A stretch of 5,124 nt of DNA from an uncultured Collinsella sp. (GTDB lineage: Bacteria; Actinomycetota; Coriobacteriia; Coriobacteriales; Coriobacteriaceae). Below the pieces are notes generated by a model that searched no databases, was not told the DNA's origin, and saw only the letters and a list, made by a program, of their open reading frames with translations. Below, piece after piece: positions 5,121 through 5,124 of the stretch (the stretch's first letter is position 1; every line of letters begins with the position of its first letter). Made by a program: the position numbers and the translations under genes. The stretch spans positions 1-5,124 of the forward strand of contig CABUVC010000122.1 in assembly GCA_902494855.1 (NCBI GenBank). The letters are read 5' to 3'.

Positions 5121-5124
5121 CAAA

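Overview
The window looks like chromosomal DNA from a GC-rich, anaerobic, gut-type actinobacterium. Collinsella or a relative in the Coriobacteriia is my best guess, from the strong C/G bias at third codon positions, the AGGAGG-type ribosome binding sites and the fermentative gene content. This is inference; no marker gene is present.

Left part (75-2194, minus strand): two co-directional genes of 358 and 347 codons that share one base (TAATG). Both encode soluble, all-helical, TPR-like proteins of unknown function. Their matching residues in the middle and C-terminal parts suggest that they are ancient tandem paralogs.

Middle (2195-2694): a 500-bp intergenic region between divergent genes, with no convincing gene. 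It is rich in short repeats. There are four same-orientation copies of a TGCGRCAYC-like motif, a 22-bp imperfect tandem repeat carrying helically spaced ACGGT words, and two copies of the 8-bp palindrome AAACGTTT. A candidate -10 box precedes a leader of about 130 nt that contains four consecutive inverted repeats. The 3' arm of the third can also pair with the ribosome binding site of the next gene, so this leader is the best candidate for undescribed regulation.

Right part (2695-5102, plus strand): a 407-codon iron-containing (group III) alcohol dehydrogenase with a strong ribosome binding site and strongly biased codons, then a textbook intrinsic terminator, then a 366-codon glycerol dehydrogenase (gldA) starting only 16 nt after the terminator T-tract. 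A further ribosome-binding-like sequence follows gldA at the window edge, so another gene probably follows just outside. Together the two dehydrogenases suggest NAD(P)-linked redox balancing in glycerol or alcohol fermentation: GldA would make dihydroxyacetone from glycerol, and the alcohol dehydrogenase would dispose of NAD(P)H by reducing an aldehyde. The terminator between them implies that they are not expressed one-to-one.

I saw no RNA gene, CRISPR array, insertion sequence or prophage gene.
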